The notes beneath the pieces were generated by a model. The model saw only the letters and a program-made list of their open reading frames with translations. It was not told the origin of the DNA and ran no database searches. This document shows, in pieces, positions 63,126 to 64,000 of a stretch of DNA of 64,000 bases. How positions within the stretch are numbered: position 1 is the stretch's first letter; each line of letters begins with the position of its first letter. The stretch is taken from NCBI GenBank assembly GCA_943736015.1, contig OX031062.1, forward strand, positions 57,028,962 through 57,092,961. The letters run 5' to 3'. Source of the DNA: Tridacna crocea. Lineage: Eukaryota > Mollusca > Bivalvia > Cardiida > Cardiidae. The position numbers and the translations under genes are program-made.

Positions 63126-63328
63126 ACATGGTAATTAGTTAAGATTGCTTCCCGACTTCAAGTAACCAATAGTATCAGTATACTTGTATAACTACATGTA
63201 GATGGGTAGGTATGGTGTGATTGAATTCCGTAGTGGCTATGAAGTCATTTCTGCTGCATTTTGTAGTTTGTTTAACTCTTTAGCAACAAATTCTTTACAT
63301 ACAACTTAAAATAATGTACTCATCCAGG

Positions 63329-63556
63329 TTAACTCTTTACCAAACAAGCCCTGGTTTTTACGTGTCTGCAGTGCAAATCTTTAGAAAACACTTTGGGAAA
63401 AGGAGAAATTGCTCTTAATGAGCAATTTCTCCTTTTCCCACAGTGTTTTCTACCCTTTTTAAGAACTTTTTGCCATTTTGTCCAAATCTAAAATTATCAT
63501 CTGCAAACTCTTTCGGTTTTAAAGAGTCCAAAATTTGTTGTTTGGGAAAGGGTTAA
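63329..63556 (-). mobile_element. TTAA-hairpin MITE, subfamily 4
   Basis: Complete with TTAA both ends; apex GCTCTTAATGAGC. Confidence 0.92.
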
Positions 63557-63649
63557 AAAACATTTTCACAGTACAAATTTAAAATGTGACTAAACAATCA
63601 TATTTAGGCATTGAAACTACTGAAGTTATACCGTAGTCGCAAAATGGTG

Positions 63650-63744
63650 GCTACCAGTATTCTCTTCTTTCATCTTATAATGCTCTGAAAGCTTTTTACC
63701 TCAGGATGGATAAACACTGGATTGTTTGATAAAGGATTAAATCT
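63650..63744. mobile_element. TTAA-hairpin MITE remnant
   Basis: Right-half remnant ATGGTGGCTACCAG...TTGTTTGATAAAGGATTAA. Confidence 0.5.
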
Positions 63745-63964
63745 TAACCAAACAAGCTCGACTTTTAACGACCCTGAGAGAGAAGCCTTTTGAAAATATT
63801 GCAGGAAAAGGAGAAAATGCTGGTAACCAGCATTTTCTCATTTTCCAACAATATTTTCCACCCTATGAAAGTCAGAAATCATCGTATTACCAAGATTTGA
63901 TTGTTGTCTGCAGATGCTTTGAATTAAGTTTAGTCCAAAAATTTGTTGTTTGGTAAAGAGTTAA
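63737..63964 (-). mobile_element. TTAA-hairpin MITE, subfamily 1
   Basis: TTAA both ends, the left one shared with the remnant before it; full stem with few mismatches. Confidence 0.88.
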
Positions 63965-64000
63965 GTCTGTTTCATCGATTTTGGAAAAGATGGGTCTTTT

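Overview
The window is animal nuclear DNA, most likely from a bivalve mollusc. The evidence is one split, intron-rich eukaryotic gene, no operon-like gene packing, tRNA-derived SINEs, and several dispersed repeats whose style is familiar from bivalve genomes: pearl/Helentron-like elements beginning AGCTCACCTGAGCAC, ~145-base repeats of the 'gaggccacattttcagtccaatactcat' type, and palindromic MITEs. The phylum is inference (about 0.7); the species is not determined.

Layout. Positions 1-35,189 hold no recognisable protein gene and are a mosaic of small non-autonomous transposons and simple repeats. Positions 35,190-59,367 (+) carry one complete gene, UBE2H (ubiquitin-conjugating enzyme E2 H), in six coding exons joined by five GT-AG introns. 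They sum to 546 nt: 181 codons plus stop. Intron 4 contains a complete, apparently young LTR retrotransposon on the opposite strand (48,919-55,249): two 560-bp LTRs, a 4-bp TTAC target duplication, a tRNA-Pro-type primer site, a polypurine tract and one uninterrupted 1,612-residue Gag-Pol frame. Its pol order is protease, integrase, reverse transcriptase, RNase H, so integrase lies before reverse transcriptase, as in Gmr1-type Ty3/gypsy elements. From 59,368 to 64,000 the window holds UBE2H 3' flank/UTR and more repeats.

The dominant signal is a TTAA-bounded, ~228-bp MITE superfamily with a central 33-bp-arm, almost loopless hairpin. I count about 70 full, partial or decayed copies, roughly a fifth to a quarter of the window, on both strands and in every large UBE2H intron. 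Many neighbouring copies share one TTAA, so the family appears to insert into its own termini. Most short open frames in the window are translations of this hairpin and not genes.

Other families resolved from the sequence: a 361-bp element with 10-bp target duplications, a foldback-like 1.8-kb element with arrayed subterminal palindromes, a hAT-like MITE, a GATCTTGATC hairpin MITE, a palindromic micro-element of about 85 bp, TACGTAGAGAAATGAC palindrome arrays, several SINEs and a 27-bp minisatellite. Coordinates were read by eye; edges of degraded repeats are approximate.
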